Made by a program: the position numbers and the translations under genes. A stretch of 64,000 nucleotides of DNA, taken from NCBI RefSeq assembly GCF_000717475.1, contig NZ_JPIK01000020.1, positions 124,001 to 188,000 of the forward strand. Direction: 5' to 3'. The stretch comes from Desulfonatronum thiodismutans (lineage in GTDB: Bacteria > Desulfobacterota > Desulfovibrionia > Desulfovibrionales > Desulfonatronaceae). Within the stretch, counting starts at the first letter, position 1. The number at the start of each line of letters is the position of its first letter. Under the pieces are notes generated by a model that worked only from the letters and a program-made list of their open reading frames with translations, was not told the origin of the DNA and did no database searches. Shown one piece after another: positions 44,986 through 54,673 of the stretch.

Positions 44986-46806
44986 CTAGAATGCATCGCG
45001 ACGTCTGAGCAACGCGGCGAAAATTATCCGACTCAACTCGTGACAACCCAGGTCGTGGATTGGCCACCAACTCAGCTTTCCGGATTTTGACCGGACGGCC
45101 TCGGCCTGGAACTGCAATCCGGCGCGCAAGGCGTCCTGGCCCTGTCGCAAAGTGACAAGCTGAAAGGCCAGCAATACGTCGGAGCTGTTTCGCTTGCCGG
45201 AAGTACGGCGAAAATGAAGGACGCCGGATGGAGAGCGGCCAGAGGCGTGCACCGCCATGACCGTTTCCCGCAAGCTGATCAAGCTGACCGCGAGACACGC
45301 GCCCCCGGCTGAAATGTCTTCCAGCCAGGTTGACGAGGATATCCCGGTATAAAGGGCTACGGGCTCCCCGGATTCGGTCAGAGTTTCCATATTTTCCGGC
45401 AGCCCTGCAAGCCCGAGGTGGATGTGAGCGGACTGCATCGGCAAAAGGTCCGCGGCCACGCGAGGATGTTTCCGATCCAGGGGGAAAACGTCCTGGATGG
45501 GCTCCACGACCAAAGCGGTGGTGCTTTTCGATACCGGCTTGACGTGCCTGAGGCTGCATGTACAGGCATAGAAACGCTGGTCCTGGTGCTTATGTGGAAT
45601 AGAGAAACGAAAAACCAGCGTTTCGCGAGTGGCCTCCTCACATCGGGCTTGCTCTGAAGGGGGTACGGTGAGTAGCAGATAGCTGTCTTTCAGCCCTCCC
45701 ATGCGGCAGACAATCCCCGGCGTCGAGGGGCCTGACTCTGAAACGAACTCCAGAGACACCTTGGCGTTGAGTGGAATTTTTTCAAGAACCAGGCGGCTGT
45801 GGTACGTTTGCGGCTGGCAGCCTGCTTGGTTGTCATCCGCAAGCAGCTTGGTCCGAAGTCGATTTCGAGTGTTTCGTTCTCTCTGAGCCAGATGATCTCG
45901 CAGCTTGTTCCGCCAGTAGATCATGGCCAATGATTTCACGAAACCGGGTTGCATCAGTGTTTCGTGCCTAAAGTGGCTGGCCGGGCATGTTACTGCGTTC
46001 CCCTTGATGAAAGTGGCCCGAAAGTATTCGATCAGTTCCTGAACGGAATTGTTATCCAGACAGGGAAAGCCATCCTGCCAGGCCGACTTTCGCGGGTCAT
46101 GAAAAAAGTCGTGCAAGGAAAAAAAGAGCGTGGTATCACCGGAAACCACCACGACATGGGTCTTGAGTGAGTCGGTACATGCTTCCTCGTGAAGGCGCAG
46201 AAAGGCATCCGGTATTTTGCTGGTTTTCTTGTTGCTTTGGAGCAACTCAAAACAAGCCTCGCGATGGGCGTTGGTCCCGAAATTTTCCAGAAAAAATGTC
46301 CCGGCCATGGCCAGCCGGTGACGCAGCGGCATGGTGATGAAGTCGGAACGTCTTTGAAAAATCGGGTTCTCTTCCCTGAAGACGTACTCTTTCCCGGCGA
46401 GAAATCTGAAAAACGAATTTTCATTCAATACTGAACGCCGTTGGTCGAAAACCTCCCAGATTTCGTCGGAGGGGGCTGCTTGAAGATGGTCGTAGTCCAG
46501 CCACAAGGCCATGCTGTCCAGGATGTCGTGCCAGACTTCGGAGTGGTCAAGAAAGGATTTTAGGGGTTCCTTGTCGCCGTCGCTTCGGAAGGTATTCACC
46601 AGCCAGTCGGGCAGGGGCCTGAGGCCGACGTGCCGGTCCGCTGGACAGCCGGAAAGGATTTGTGCCAGCAGACGTTCAAGGCATTGAACGAAGTCGAACC
46701 CGTCGGCGTTTATCGGGAGTCGCCATCCTCGTTTTTCGAGTTGTTTGAGAAGATTGCCCACGAATTGTTCATGAGGGATCGTGCTGGAGATCGTGGTGGA
46801 GATCAT
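44986..46806 (-). CDS. Large PilZ-domain protein (possible c-di-GMP effector)
   Basis: A 606-residue soluble protein. The first 330 residues match nothing I know. Residues about 340-440 (NAKVSLEFVSE, LLLTVPPSEQA, FYACTCSLRHV) look like the YcgR-type N-terminal barrel, followed by a PilZ domain with the c-di-GMP signature R445xxxR449 (RKHPR) and D497-ISAGG. The C-terminus ends with a second strand-rich part. It therefore probably binds cyclic-di-GMP. Start at 46806 has no good ribosome site and is uncertain. Solitary on the minus strand, convergent with the small exported genes. Confidence 0.7.
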   Translation of the reverse strand: MISTTISSTIPHEQFVGNLLKQLEKRGWRLPINADGFDFVQCLERLLAQILSGCPADRHVGLRPLPDWLVNTFRSDGDKEPLKSFLDHSEVWHDILDSMALWLDYDHLQAAPSDEIWEVFDQRRSVLNENSFFRFLAGKEYVFREENPIFQRRSDFITMPLRHRLAMAGTFFLENFGTNAHREACFELLQSNKKTSKIPDAFLRLHEEACTDSLKTHVVVVSGDTTLFFSLHDFFHDPRKSAWQDGFPCLDNNSVQELIEYFRATFIKGNAVTCPASHFRHETLMQPGFVKSLAMIYWRNKLRDHLAQRERNTRNRLRTKLLADDNQAGCQPQTYHSRLVLEKIPLNAKVSLEFVSESGPSTPGIVCRMGGLKDSYLLLTVPPSEQARCEEATRETLVFRFSIPHKHQDQRFYACTCSLRHVKPVSKSTTALVVEPIQDVFPLDRKHPRVAADLLPMQSAHIHLGLAGLPENMETLTESGEPVALYTGISSSTWLEDISAGGACLAVSLISLRETVMAVHASGRSPSGVLHFRRTSGKRNSSDVLLAFQLVTLRQGQDALRAGLQFQAEAVRSKSGKLSWWPIHDLGCHELSRIIFAALLRRRDAF

Positions 46807-47073
46807 TGGTAGAGTGGTTGTGGCAATTGGATTTGGATTGGGACTGCCGTGGTGGATGCTTCGCGAAACTTCGTAGTCGTATTCATCGTTTCCCGTTGTT
46901 CAGCTTTTTCGACATTATTGCAGGTTTTACTGTAATTGAAAACACTAATGGCACGAAGGAGGCGAGTCCTCGTTTCGACCTCCTCTTCTCATTTCTTGAT
47001 ATGTTTTGTAAAAACATGCTTTAGTGTTGAGATGTAAACATAAACCATTAATTTATGATGGAACAAGAGAGTC

Positions 47074-47973
47074 ATGAAACTGTCGCGAATAGAATTACTG
47101 GTGGCGGAGGAGGATGAGGATCGGTTTGCCGGGTTTCTGGCACAGCGAGTGTCCTGGGGGTGGGAGGTGGACCTTTCCGAGTCGGGGCGGGTTCGGTTTG
47201 TGATCCATTTTGAACCCGCGGGGCAAGCAGGGACTTTGGCTCATGATCCAGATCAAGAATTCACGGGAAATCTGGCCGATGAACTGCTGCGGGAGGTCCA
47301 GCGGGAATGGCCGGACGTGATCTGGTCCGAGTCCACATATGAAGACAAGGATTGGAGTGAATCCTGGAAAGAGTTCTTCAGTCCCGTGCGCGTTGACGAG
47401 ACTTTCCTGGTGCTGCCGCCTTGGCTGAAGTCGGAGGGCGAGACTTCCGGGCTGATTCCGCTGATCATAGAACCGAAAATGGCCTTTGGCACCGGGCATC
47501 ACGCCACCACTGCCCTGTGTCTGAAGGCCGTGGCCATGTTGTGGAGGGAAGGGGCCGTTTCCGGTGATACCGGTTTTCTGGACCTTGGAACCGGCTCCGG
47601 CATTCTGGCTTTGTCCTGCGCCAAGCTCGGGATGTCCGGCCTGGCCCTGGACATCGACCCCGTTGCCGTGGCCAACGCCTTGGAAAACATGGCTTTGAAT
47701 GAAATTTTTCAAGGTGTGACCATCCGCAAGGGCGGCCTGGAAATACTCGATCCGGACCGGCGTTTCGGGCTGATTCTGGCCAATATTCTGGCCGGTCCGT
47801 TGGTGCATATGGCGCCGACCCTGGCTCGGCGACTGGAATCCGGGGCGAGCATGGTCCTGTCCGGAATTTTGGGGGAGCAGGCCGAGCGAGTGGAGACCGC
47901 GTACCGCGACCAGGGTCTGCCTGCGCCACGAAGGCTGACGGACGGGGAATGGGTCGCGCTGATCTGGACATAA
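47074..47973 (+). CDS. prmA: Ribosomal protein L11 methyltransferase
   Basis: PrmA trimethylates ribosomal protein L11 using S-adenosylmethionine. The 299-residue protein has the N-terminal substrate-binding domain (MKLSRIELLVAEEDED), the linker SWKEFFSPVRV, IEPKMAFGTGHHATT and the SAM motif FLDLGTGSGILALSC with ALDIDPVAVANALEN and LILANILAGPL. Length and motif order are standard. GAGAG precedes the ATG. A terminator follows immediately. Confidence 0.94.
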   Translation: MKLSRIELLVAEEDEDRFAGFLAQRVSWGWEVDLSESGRVRFVIHFEPAGQAGTLAHDPDQEFTGNLADELLREVQREWPDVIWSESTYEDKDWSESWKEFFSPVRVDETFLVLPPWLKSEGETSGLIPLIIEPKMAFGTGHHATTALCLKAVAMLWREGAVSGDTGFLDLGTGSGILALSCAKLGMSGLALDIDPVAVANALENMALNEIFQGVTIRKGGLEILDPDRRFGLILANILAGPLVHMAPTLARRLESGASMVLSGILGEQAERVETAYRDQGLPAPRRLTDGEWVALIWT

Positions 47974-47980
47974 ACGGCAA

Positions 47981-48014
47981 GGGCCTCACGTCGTCTCCGA
48001 CGTGAGGCCCTTTT
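47981..48014. terminator. Terminator between prmA and the MCP gene
   Basis: Perfect 12-bp arms starting GGGCCTCACGTC (47981-47992) and ending at 48010 around a 6-nt loop, then four T residues. It can serve both convergent genes. Confidence 0.88.
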
Positions 48015-48059
48015 GGCGTGGGACTTTTCGCGCCCCATCGTATTTCTTCCGCTGATCCG

Positions 48060-50216
48060 TTACCCAGCGCTCTTCAGTTCCTCCACCAAGCCGCTCAGTT
48101 CGTGCAGGCCCGCGTTCAGATCCTCGATGGCCTTGGACGAGGCATGCATGGCTTCGGCGTTTTCCGTGGAAATGCGGTCGATTTCCTCCACCGAGCGGGT
48201 GATCTGCTCGCTGGCCGCGGATTGCTGTTCCGCCGCGGTGGCAATGGAGCGGACCTGGTCCGAAGTGGATTCGGCCAGATTGACGATCTCCCGCAGTTCC
48301 TTGCCGGACTTGGCGGCCAATTGGGTGGCTCCCTTGACCGACTCCACGGTCTGGTCCACGCTGGCCGCATTGTCCCGGACCTCCACCTGGATGGCGGAGA
48401 TGTAGTCGCCGACCTCCTTGGTGGCGGTCATGGTCTTCTCAGCCAGTTTGCGGACTTCATCGGCCACCACGGCGAAGCCGCGTCCGGCGTCTCCGGCCCG
48501 GGCCGCCTCGATGGCCGCGTTCAGGGCCAACAAGTTGGTCTGGTCCGCGATGTCGTCGATGACGGTCATGATCCGACCGATGCCCTCGGCCTTTTCTCCC
48601 AAGCTGGCGATCTTCTTTTTCAGATCCAGAGCGTTGCGTTGCACGTCGGCAATGGCCTTGACCGCATTTTGGACGATGTCCGCGCCGGATTGCGCCTTGA
48701 CTTTGGCCTGATCCGAACCTTCGGCCGCATGGGAGGCGTTTTTGGCCACTTCCAGTACCGTGGCGTTCATCTGCTCCGTGGACGTGGCCGTTTCTCCGGT
48801 ACGCATCTTCTGCTGCTCGGAGCCCTGCCTCGCGGTGTCCACCTGCCTGGACATCTCCTGGGCTGAAGTGGCGATCCGGGCCACTACCTGGTCGATGCGT
48901 TCCGCGGCCTGAAGCATGCCGTCCCGGCGAGCCCGTTCAGCTTCCTTACGGGCTTCCTCGGCGTCCTGGGTACAGATGTTGGCCCTTTCCACGGCTTCGG
49001 CCGCTTCCTTGGTTTTTTGCTCGGACTCGATGATTTTGTCCCCAAGGTTGCCGACCATGGTATTCATGGCAATGCCCAGCTCTTCCATTTCGTCACGGGA
49101 AACGAGGTTGACACGAGTTTCCAGATCGCCGGCCCCTACCTTCTGGGCAAAGCCGAGCAACTGCTTCATGGGCTTAAGAATCGCGGCCCAGACCGTGGCC
49201 TGCCCCACCACGGCGAAGACCAGCAGAATGACTCCAATCAGTCCGATCAGCAACCAGGTGATGTGACGAATTAGTTCTTGCTCTTTGGAAATGTCCAAAA
49301 CATAGACCATCACGCCGATTTGTCGTCCGCCATAGTCCTGGATCGGGAAGGCGGTCAGGGAGTAGTTGTCAAGGATGGCCACGGAGAGTTCCGATTTGGC
49401 CTGGGAGAGCAGGGCGGGTGTGATCAGGTTGTTGACCGCCGGGTCGTCAGCCCCGGAAACTCTTACGAATTGATCGCCGATCAACGGATGCTTCGAGGCG
49501 TCTTGCAGGCGCTGGGCGATGCGCAAGAGGTCCGAATTCATGAAAAGAAGCAGGTGCTGTCCTTCCCTGGCGGCCGCGGTCCGCAGGATTGGTTCGAACT
49601 CCACCAGCATCTCCACGCTGCCCAGGTGTTCGCCCCGACTGGAGGTCAGCGGCAGGACGCTGCGGATGTCGAAGCCTCCAACACCGACTTCGAGACCCTG
49701 CACCAGACGTCGTTCCCGGTTGGCTTCCATCACGGTTTGGCGGAAGCCGGAGATATCGTCGGAAATGTCGATCAACTGGCCGTCGCGACGAAAGTTTCTG
49801 TCCATCCAGAGCCGGACCAGGCTGCGTCCGTTGGGCAGGTGAAAGTGCAGTTTCAGCCGGTCATCCATCACAGCCTCGTAGCCTTGCAGGGTGTGGAGCA
49901 ACTCGTTGCGCAACATTTGGCGGGCCTGCTGGAGCATGGGGTCGGCCTCGTCGTCAATGTTTCCGGAAAGGGCGATCTGATAGGCTCGTTGGACCGACTG
50001 CAATCTGGTGAAGAGCGCCGTCAGTTCCTGGGCCTTCATGCTCGCCATATCCATGGCCGCCTCAATCTCAGCCACCTTGCCCAGACCGATCTGGGTGACG
50101 AACTCGCTGCTTAGACGTTTCAGATTGGAGTTCGTCACGAAGTACATCACCGCGCCCAGCATGAGCAGGGCGATGAACAAGGGGATGAAAACTTTTTCTC
50201 GAAGCTTGATGCGCAC
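48060..50216 (-). CDS. Methyl-accepting chemotaxis protein
   Basis: A 718-residue transducer: an N-terminal membrane helix (about 9-30), a periplasmic sensor of about 290 residues with Cache-like wording ([32 protein letters not shown]), a second helix (about 315-340), HAMP and the cytoplasmic signalling hairpin with [23 protein letters not shown]. No C-terminal pentapeptide tether is seen. The GTG at 50216 ([10 protein letters not shown]) is preferred since AAGGAGG lies just before it, inside the reading frame of the upstream ATG at 50243. Ligand unknown. Confidence 0.92.
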   Translation of the reverse strand: MRIKLREKVFIPLFIALLMLGAVMYFVTNSNLKRLSSEFVTQIGLGKVAEIEAAMDMASMKAQELTALFTRLQSVQRAYQIALSGNIDDEADPMLQQARQMLRNELLHTLQGYEAVMDDRLKLHFHLPNGRSLVRLWMDRNFRRDGQLIDISDDISGFRQTVMEANRERRLVQGLEVGVGGFDIRSVLPLTSSRGEHLGSVEMLVEFEPILRTAAAREGQHLLLFMNSDLLRIAQRLQDASKHPLIGDQFVRVSGADDPAVNNLITPALLSQAKSELSVAILDNYSLTAFPIQDYGGRQIGVMVYVLDISKEQELIRHITWLLIGLIGVILLVFAVVGQATVWAAILKPMKQLLGFAQKVGAGDLETRVNLVSRDEMEELGIAMNTMVGNLGDKIIESEQKTKEAAEAVERANICTQDAEEARKEAERARRDGMLQAAERIDQVVARIATSAQEMSRQVDTARQGSEQQKMRTGETATSTEQMNATVLEVAKNASHAAEGSDQAKVKAQSGADIVQNAVKAIADVQRNALDLKKKIASLGEKAEGIGRIMTVIDDIADQTNLLALNAAIEAARAGDAGRGFAVVADEVRKLAEKTMTATKEVGDYISAIQVEVRDNAASVDQTVESVKGATQLAAKSGKELREIVNLAESTSDQVRSIATAAEQQSAASEQITRSVEEIDRISTENAEAMHASSKAIEDLNAGLHELSGLVEELKSAG

Positions 50217-50630
50217 GAAAAAACCTCCTTTTGTGGCGGGCATTGCGGGAATGATAAAAGTTCAGACGGCGATGACCGCCGTCTGATAAGTCACGTTTTA
50301 TTGAAAAGCGAAATACGACTAAAATAGAACGATTTCGCTGGATATGCAAAAAAAATAAGATTTATGATTCATAAGCTTGCTTTTTAGCTAATACTGCTTG
50401 AGCCTTTGCCAAGAAATCAAAAAGAGGTCAAGCAAGCGACAGTCTTGTCCCGAATTTCACGAGGATCGCGCGGCTCAGAACCTCGTTTTGAAGCTCGTAT
50501 GGATGAGCAGGGTCGTAAATTTTTTCGAAAAAAAAGGTCACCACCTCTTTTATTTTCTTGGAACTTCGTCTAAGTCCTCCTTCATCCCATGGTAGTGGGT
50601 CCGTTAACCATTTATTTCAGGAGGCGAGCG
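50217..50630. other. 414-bp intergenic region between divergent MCP and liv genes
   Basis: AT-rich, with no credible gene. It carries a perfect hairpin at 50263-50285 in the MCP leader and must hold promoters for both directions; I could not identify a convincing pair of elements for either. Confidence 0.6.
50263..50285 (-). promoter_or_regulatory. 9-bp hairpin in the MCP leader
   Basis: CAGACGGCG (50263-50271) and CGCCGTCTG (50277-50285) form a perfect stem with loop ATGAC, about 47 bp before the MCP start codon. No T-run follows on the minus strand, so it is more likely an operator or leader structure than a terminator. Confidence 0.4.
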
Positions 50631-51824
50631 ATGTCTTTGCGGCGAGTAAGTATTCTTTTTTCGGTTATGATTCTTGGATGTTTTTTTGCTTTGGGAGGGC
50701 AGGGCGAGTACTCCCCGGCCGATGCGTCCGATACCATCACCCTCGGGTTCGTCATTCCGCTGACCGGGGACATCCCCAAGGTCGGTGAATCCTCCCGCTA
50801 TGCAGCGGAAATGCTGCGCGAGGAAATCATGGCCCAGGGCGGTCTGGAAGTCGGCGGCGTCAAGCATGAATTGCGCTTCATCTACGAGGACAACGAGTCC
50901 AAACCGGAATCCGCGGTCATGACCATGCTCAAGCTGATCGACCGGGACCGCGTTCTGGCCATTGTCGGCCCGCAGTCCAGCAAGCAGGCCGTGCCGGCAG
51001 GGCAGGTTGCCAACGACAACCGCACTCCGATGATTTCTCCCTGGTCCACCAACCCTGATGCGACATTGAATCGTCCCTGGGTCTTCCGGGCTGCGTTCCT
51101 GGATCCGTTCCAGGCTCCCGTGGCCGTGGATTTTGCCATGAAGCAGTTTAATGCCGACAAGGCAGCCGTACTTTTTGCTCTGGCGAATGATTACAGCAAA
51201 GGGCTGGCCGAATTCTTTCGGGATGATTTTGAATCGAAAAATGGAAAAGGTTCCGTTGTGGCCTTTGAATCCTACGGCGACCGGGATCAGGATTTCAGTG
51301 CCCAGTTGACGAAAATTCTCTCGGCCCAGCCGGACTTCATCTTCCTGCCCAACAACTACAACGAGGTGGCCTTGATCGTTCGGCAGGCCAGCGACCTGGG
51401 CTGGACCGGCCCGTTCATGGGCGCCGACGCCTGGGGCTCCGCCGAACTGATGACCCTGTGCGGCGACCTGTGCAAAGGTCATTACTTCTCCACCCACTAC
51501 GCCGCTGCCGGGGCCACCGGGGCCACCAAGGATTTCATCGAAAAGTACCAGGCCAAGTACGGCTACACGCCGGACGACGTGGCCGCCCTGACCTGGGATG
51601 CGACACGTTTGGTCCTTGAAGCCATCCAATCCACCGGTGGTTTGTCCGGCAACCTGCGCAACGACCGGGCCGCCATCCGCGATGCCATGGCCGCTATCGA
51701 AGAGTTCGACGGCATTACCGGCTCCATGCGTTTTGACGACGAAGGCGACCCCATCAAGTGCGCCGTGGTGGTCAAAATCAACGACGCCGGCGAATTCGAG
51801 TTCACCGAGTCTGTTTGCCCGTAA
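50631..51824 (+). CDS. livK: Branched-chain amino acid-type ABC transporter, substrate-binding protein
   Basis: A 397-residue periplasmic binding protein of the Leu/Ile/Val type-1 family. Signal peptide MSLRRVSILFSVMILGCFFA, then ITLGFVIPLTGDIPKVGESS, VLAIVGPQSSKQAVPAGQVA and FDGITGSMRFDDEGDPIK at the C-terminus, all family features. ATG at 50631 follows AGGAGG; the frame is open to 50589. Family members also bind amides, urea and aromatic compounds, so substrate is only probably a branched-chain amino acid. Confidence 0.92.
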   Translation: MSLRRVSILFSVMILGCFFALGGQGEYSPADASDTITLGFVIPLTGDIPKVGESSRYAAEMLREEIMAQGGLEVGGVKHELRFIYEDNESKPESAVMTMLKLIDRDRVLAIVGPQSSKQAVPAGQVANDNRTPMISPWSTNPDATLNRPWVFRAAFLDPFQAPVAVDFAMKQFNADKAAVLFALANDYSKGLAEFFRDDFESKNGKGSVVAFESYGDRDQDFSAQLTKILSAQPDFIFLPNNYNEVALIVRQASDLGWTGPFMGADAWGSAELMTLCGDLCKGHYFSTHYAAAGATGATKDFIEKYQAKYGYTPDDVAALTWDATRLVLEAIQSTGGLSGNLRNDRAAIRDAMAAIEEFDGITGSMRFDDEGDPIKCAVVVKINDAGEFEFTESVCP

Positions 51825-51908
51825 CCTAGCCTATTAATTTCTGATCCGGGACGGATGTTCAGCGTTCGTCCCGGATCAGCTCCAACCTTTTCTTCCCGAG
51901 GATTTGTC

Positions 51909-52832
51909 GTGGAATCTCTGTTTCAGAACATCATGAACGCCTTGCAGTGGGGCAGCTTCTATTCCCTGATCGCTCTGGGCTATTGCCTGGTCTACGGGGT
52001 GCTGCGCCTGATCAACTTCGCCCATGGCGACATTTTCATGGTCGGCGCGTTTATCGCCTACTTCGCGGCCACTTTTTTGATGGGCACGTACACGGACTTT
52101 TCCTTCGGCCTTTCCAATCCCATGGTGCTGCTCCTGACCATTCCCATCACCATGATTCTTACGGCCGGGGTGGGCGTGACCATTGAGCGGGTGGCCTATC
52201 GTCCGCTGCGCAACAAGGGGGCTCACCGACTGTACGTGGTGATCACGGCCTTGATGTGCGGCCTGATTCTCCAGCACGCCAACCTGGCCGTGCTGGGCGC
52301 CAGCCGACGCAGCTTTCCGGACCTGGTGGAGCGCAGCGTGTACACCATCGGCGGGGTCACGTTCACCAATCTGCGCGTGGCCACCATTTTGGCCGCGTTT
52401 TTGGTCTTCGCCATGCTCTACACCATCATCTCCAAAACGCGGATCGGCATGGCCATGCGGGCCATTTCCTATGATCGCTTCGCCATTCCGCTGATGGGCA
52501 TTCCCGTGGCCACCATCGTGGTGATCACCTTTGTTCTCGGCTCGTCCCTGGCCGGGCTGGCCGGACTGCTCTATTCCATGTCCTATCCGGTCCTGGAACC
52601 GTACATGGGCGCGATGATCGGCTGGAAGGCCTTTATCGCCGCGGTTGTCGGCGGGATCGGGGACATCCGGGGGGCCTTCGTGGGCGGCTTTCTGCTCGGC
52701 TTTTTGGAAATCATGGTCGTGGCTTTTTTTCCGTCCACCTTCCGGGATCTGATCGCCTTCAGCATCCTGCTGCTGATCCTGTCCATCAAGCCCACGGGCA
52801 TCTTCGGCATGGCCCAGACGACGAAGATTTAG
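51909..52832 (+). CDS. livH: Branched-chain amino acid-type ABC permease LivH
   Basis: A 307-residue inner-membrane permease with about eight helices. LVYGVLRLINFAHGDIFMVGAF near the N-terminus and the LAGLAGLLYSMSYPVLEPYMG plus VVGGIGDIRGAFVGGFLLG stretch (EAA-like loop contacting the ATPases) are typical of LivH. GTG at 51909 (VESLFQNIMNALQWG) is chosen since the family starts here; CGAGGA lies upstream. Its partner livM is separated from it by an inserted toxin-antitoxin pair. Confidence 0.92.
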   Translation: MESLFQNIMNALQWGSFYSLIALGYCLVYGVLRLINFAHGDIFMVGAFIAYFAATFLMGTYTDFSFGLSNPMVLLLTIPITMILTAGVGVTIERVAYRPLRNKGAHRLYVVITALMCGLILQHANLAVLGASRRSFPDLVERSVYTIGGVTFTNLRVATILAAFLVFAMLYTIISKTRIGMAMRAISYDRFAIPLMGIPVATIVVITFVLGSSLAGLAGLLYSMSYPVLEPYMGAMIGWKAFIAAVVGGIGDIRGAFVGGFLLGFLEIMVVAFFPSTFRDLIAFSILLLILSIKPTGIFGMAQTTKI

Positions 52833-52844
52833 GGAGGTGTCATC

Positions 52845-53096
52845 ATGACCCAGCTGGCCATCGATGTACCGGAAAACATTTTTTCCACCTTGCGCCTACC
52901 GCCAGCCGAGTTTGCTCGGGAAATGCGCATAGCGGCGGCTGTTCAGTGGTATGCCGAGCAACGTGTTTCCCAGGAAAAAGCCGCTGAGATCGCCGGGCAA
53001 AGCCGAATCGAGTTCATTGATGAATTGCGTCGTCGTCGAATTCCCGCTATTCAACTCGATTTGGACGAACTTGAAGCGGAATTGAACGATGGCTGA
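52845..53096 (+). CDS. UPF0175-family antitoxin-like protein
   Basis: An 83-residue protein (MTQLAIDVPENIFSTLRLPP) with the UPF0175 arrangement: N-terminal strand, EFAREMRIAAAVQWYAEQRVSQEKAAEIAG helix pair, then RIEFIDELRRRRIPAIQLD. Members are small DNA-binding antitoxins usually next to DUF3368 genes. AGGGAGGTG precedes the ATG 12 bp after livH. It overlaps the next gene by 8 bp. Confidence 0.85.
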   Translation: MTQLAIDVPENIFSTLRLPPAEFAREMRIAAAVQWYAEQRVSQEKAAEIAGQSRIEFIDELRRRRIPAIQLDLDELEAELNDG

Positions 53097-53577
53097 GCAT
53101 CTTTGGGTGGTCAACGCATCTCCTCTGATATTACTTGGTAAAATCAGGAAGCTTGACCTGCTTCATCGACTTGCTCCCCGAGTCGTCGTGCCGGCAGCGG
53201 TAGTCGAGGAGATTTCCGTCGGCAGGATTGAGACAGCCACTCGGCAAACTCTCGACTGGGTCAAGCCTTATATTTGGCCGGATATGCCGGTTCCTGTTTC
53301 AGTGATACGTTGGGACATCGGCGCGGGAGAGGGGCAAGTATTGGCTCAATGCCTTGATGGGACAGGCAGGGCAATTCTTGATGACAATAAAGCTCGTGCC
53401 GCGGCCAAAGCGCACGGAATTCCGTTGCTCGGCAGTTTGGGCATTGTTCTGCGCGCCAAGAAAGCCGGACTCATCCCGGCCGCACGACCTTTAATAGAGC
53501 ACTTGGTCGCCAGCGGTTCATATCTTTCACCAATCTTGATCCGTGAAGCACTGTCCAGGGTTGGCGAGCAACCCTGA
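53089..53577 (+). CDS. DUF3368 PIN-like toxin
   Basis: A 162-residue protein of the DUF3368 family, PIN-fold putative nucleases. VVNASPLILLGKIRKLDLL (7-25) is the family N-terminus; AGEGQVLAQC and ILDDNKARAAAKAHGIPLLGSLGIVLRAKKAGLI supply the central acidic residues. The first catalytic Asp of classic PIN domains is Asn here, usual for this family. Coupled to the UPF0175 gene. It sits inside the liv operon in the same direction and should be transcribed with it. Confidence 0.83.
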   Translation: MAEHLWVVNASPLILLGKIRKLDLLHRLAPRVVVPAAVVEEISVGRIETATRQTLDWVKPYIWPDMPVPVSVIRWDIGAGEGQVLAQCLDGTGRAILDDNKARAAAKAHGIPLLGSLGIVLRAKKAGLIPAARPLIEHLVASGSYLSPILIREALSRVGEQP

Positions 53578-53592
53578 TCAACAACAACCTTA

Positions 53593-53622
53593 TCCATTAT
53601 CACTCCATCCATTATCACTCCC
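53593..53622. repeat. 15-bp tandem duplication before livM
   Basis: TCCATTATCACTCCA and TCCATTATCACTCCC are adjacent direct copies between the DUF3368 stop and the livM start, possibly a scar of the cassette's insertion. Confidence 0.7.
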
Positions 53623-53640
53623 GAGAGGCGGACCGAATCC

Positions 53641-54654
53641 ATGCAGCGTTTTACCGTCCCCATTTTGCTGGCCGCGCTATTCGCCGGACTGATCGGCATG
53701 AGCCAGGGCGGCATGATCGACCTTTACATCCAGTCCGTGATCATGTTCATGGGCATCAACATCATCCTTTCCTCCAGCCTGAACATCGTCAACGGCTACA
53801 TGGGCGAATTCTCCTGCGGGCATGCCGGGTTCATGGCCGTGGGGGCGTATGTTTCCTCTCTGCTTTCGGTCTGGCTGCTGACCGACGATCGAGTTTTCGG
53901 ACCGGCGGTCCTGTCCCCGGAACTGGCCCTGGTTATCTTTCCCCTGTGCCTGCTGGGCGGGGCCGTGGCCGCGGCCCTGGCCGGACTGCTGGTGGCCATT
54001 CCTTCTTTCAAGACCCGGGACGACTATCTGGCCATCATCACCATCGCCTCCCTGTACATCGTCAAGAGCACCATCGAGAACATCAGCGCCATCGGCGGTC
54101 CCCGCGGGTTCATGGGCATGCGCTCCGTGGTGGTGTTCATGGAGGACGTGATCGAACTGCCTTGGATGATGATCTGGATATTCATCTGCACCGTCTTCAC
54201 CATCTGGATTATCCGGCGTTTCGTTTCCTCCACCTACGGCAAGGGAATCATCGCCATCCGTCAGGACGAGGTGGCCGCGGAGATCATGAGCGTGAACACC
54301 AACAAGATGAAGGTGGTGGCGTTCATGCTTTCCTCCGGCCTGGCCGGTCTGGCCGGGGGCTTATTCGCCCACGTCCTGGGCTACGTGAATCCCGGGGCCT
54401 TCGGCATCCTGAAGACCACGGAAATCATGGTCATGGTCTACCTGGGCGGCATGGGCTCCCTGACAGGATCGGTGCTTTCCGCGGTATTGTTCACTTTGCT
54501 GATGGAAGCCATGCGGCCCTTGCAGATCATCAAATGGGTGATCGTGCCCCTGATGTTGATTATTTTGATGCACTTCCGGCCCGAAGGGATCATGGGCAAC
54601 CGGGAGCTGTCCGATATTTTTCCGCGCCTGCGCCGCTGGATTCAGTTCAAGTAG
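53641..54654 (+). CDS. livM: Branched-chain amino acid-type ABC permease LivM
   Basis: A 337-residue inner-membrane permease with about nine helices. SSSLNIVNGYMGEFSCGHAGFMAVGAY near the N-terminus, YGKGIIAIRQDEVAAEIMSVN with the cytoplasmic loop, and NPGAFGILKTTEIMVMVYLGGMGSLTGSVLSAV are LivM signatures. The ATG follows GAGAGG at moderate spacing. It normally pairs with LivH; here a toxin-antitoxin pair lies between the two genes, so stoichiometry may rely on a shared long mRNA. Confidence 0.93.
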   Translation: MQRFTVPILLAALFAGLIGMSQGGMIDLYIQSVIMFMGINIILSSSLNIVNGYMGEFSCGHAGFMAVGAYVSSLLSVWLLTDDRVFGPAVLSPELALVIFPLCLLGGAVAAALAGLLVAIPSFKTRDDYLAIITIASLYIVKSTIENISAIGGPRGFMGMRSVVVFMEDVIELPWMMIWIFICTVFTIWIIRRFVSSTYGKGIIAIRQDEVAAEIMSVNTNKMKVVAFMLSSGLAGLAGGLFAHVLGYVNPGAFGILKTTEIMVMVYLGGMGSLTGSVLSAVLFTLLMEAMRPLQIIKWVIVPLMLIILMHFRPEGIMGNRELSDIFPRLRRWIQFK

Positions 54655-54673
54655 GGTGGGAGGAGAACGATAA

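Noticed and set aside
44875..45090. Plus-strand 71-codon ORF after the twin-CX3C gene
   Set aside because: Overlaps the PilZ gene's 3' end, lacks a ribosome site and shows no motif.
50398..50595. 65-codon ORF before livK
   Set aside because: Lys/Arg/Ser-rich translation of AT-rich intergenic DNA without a ribosome site.
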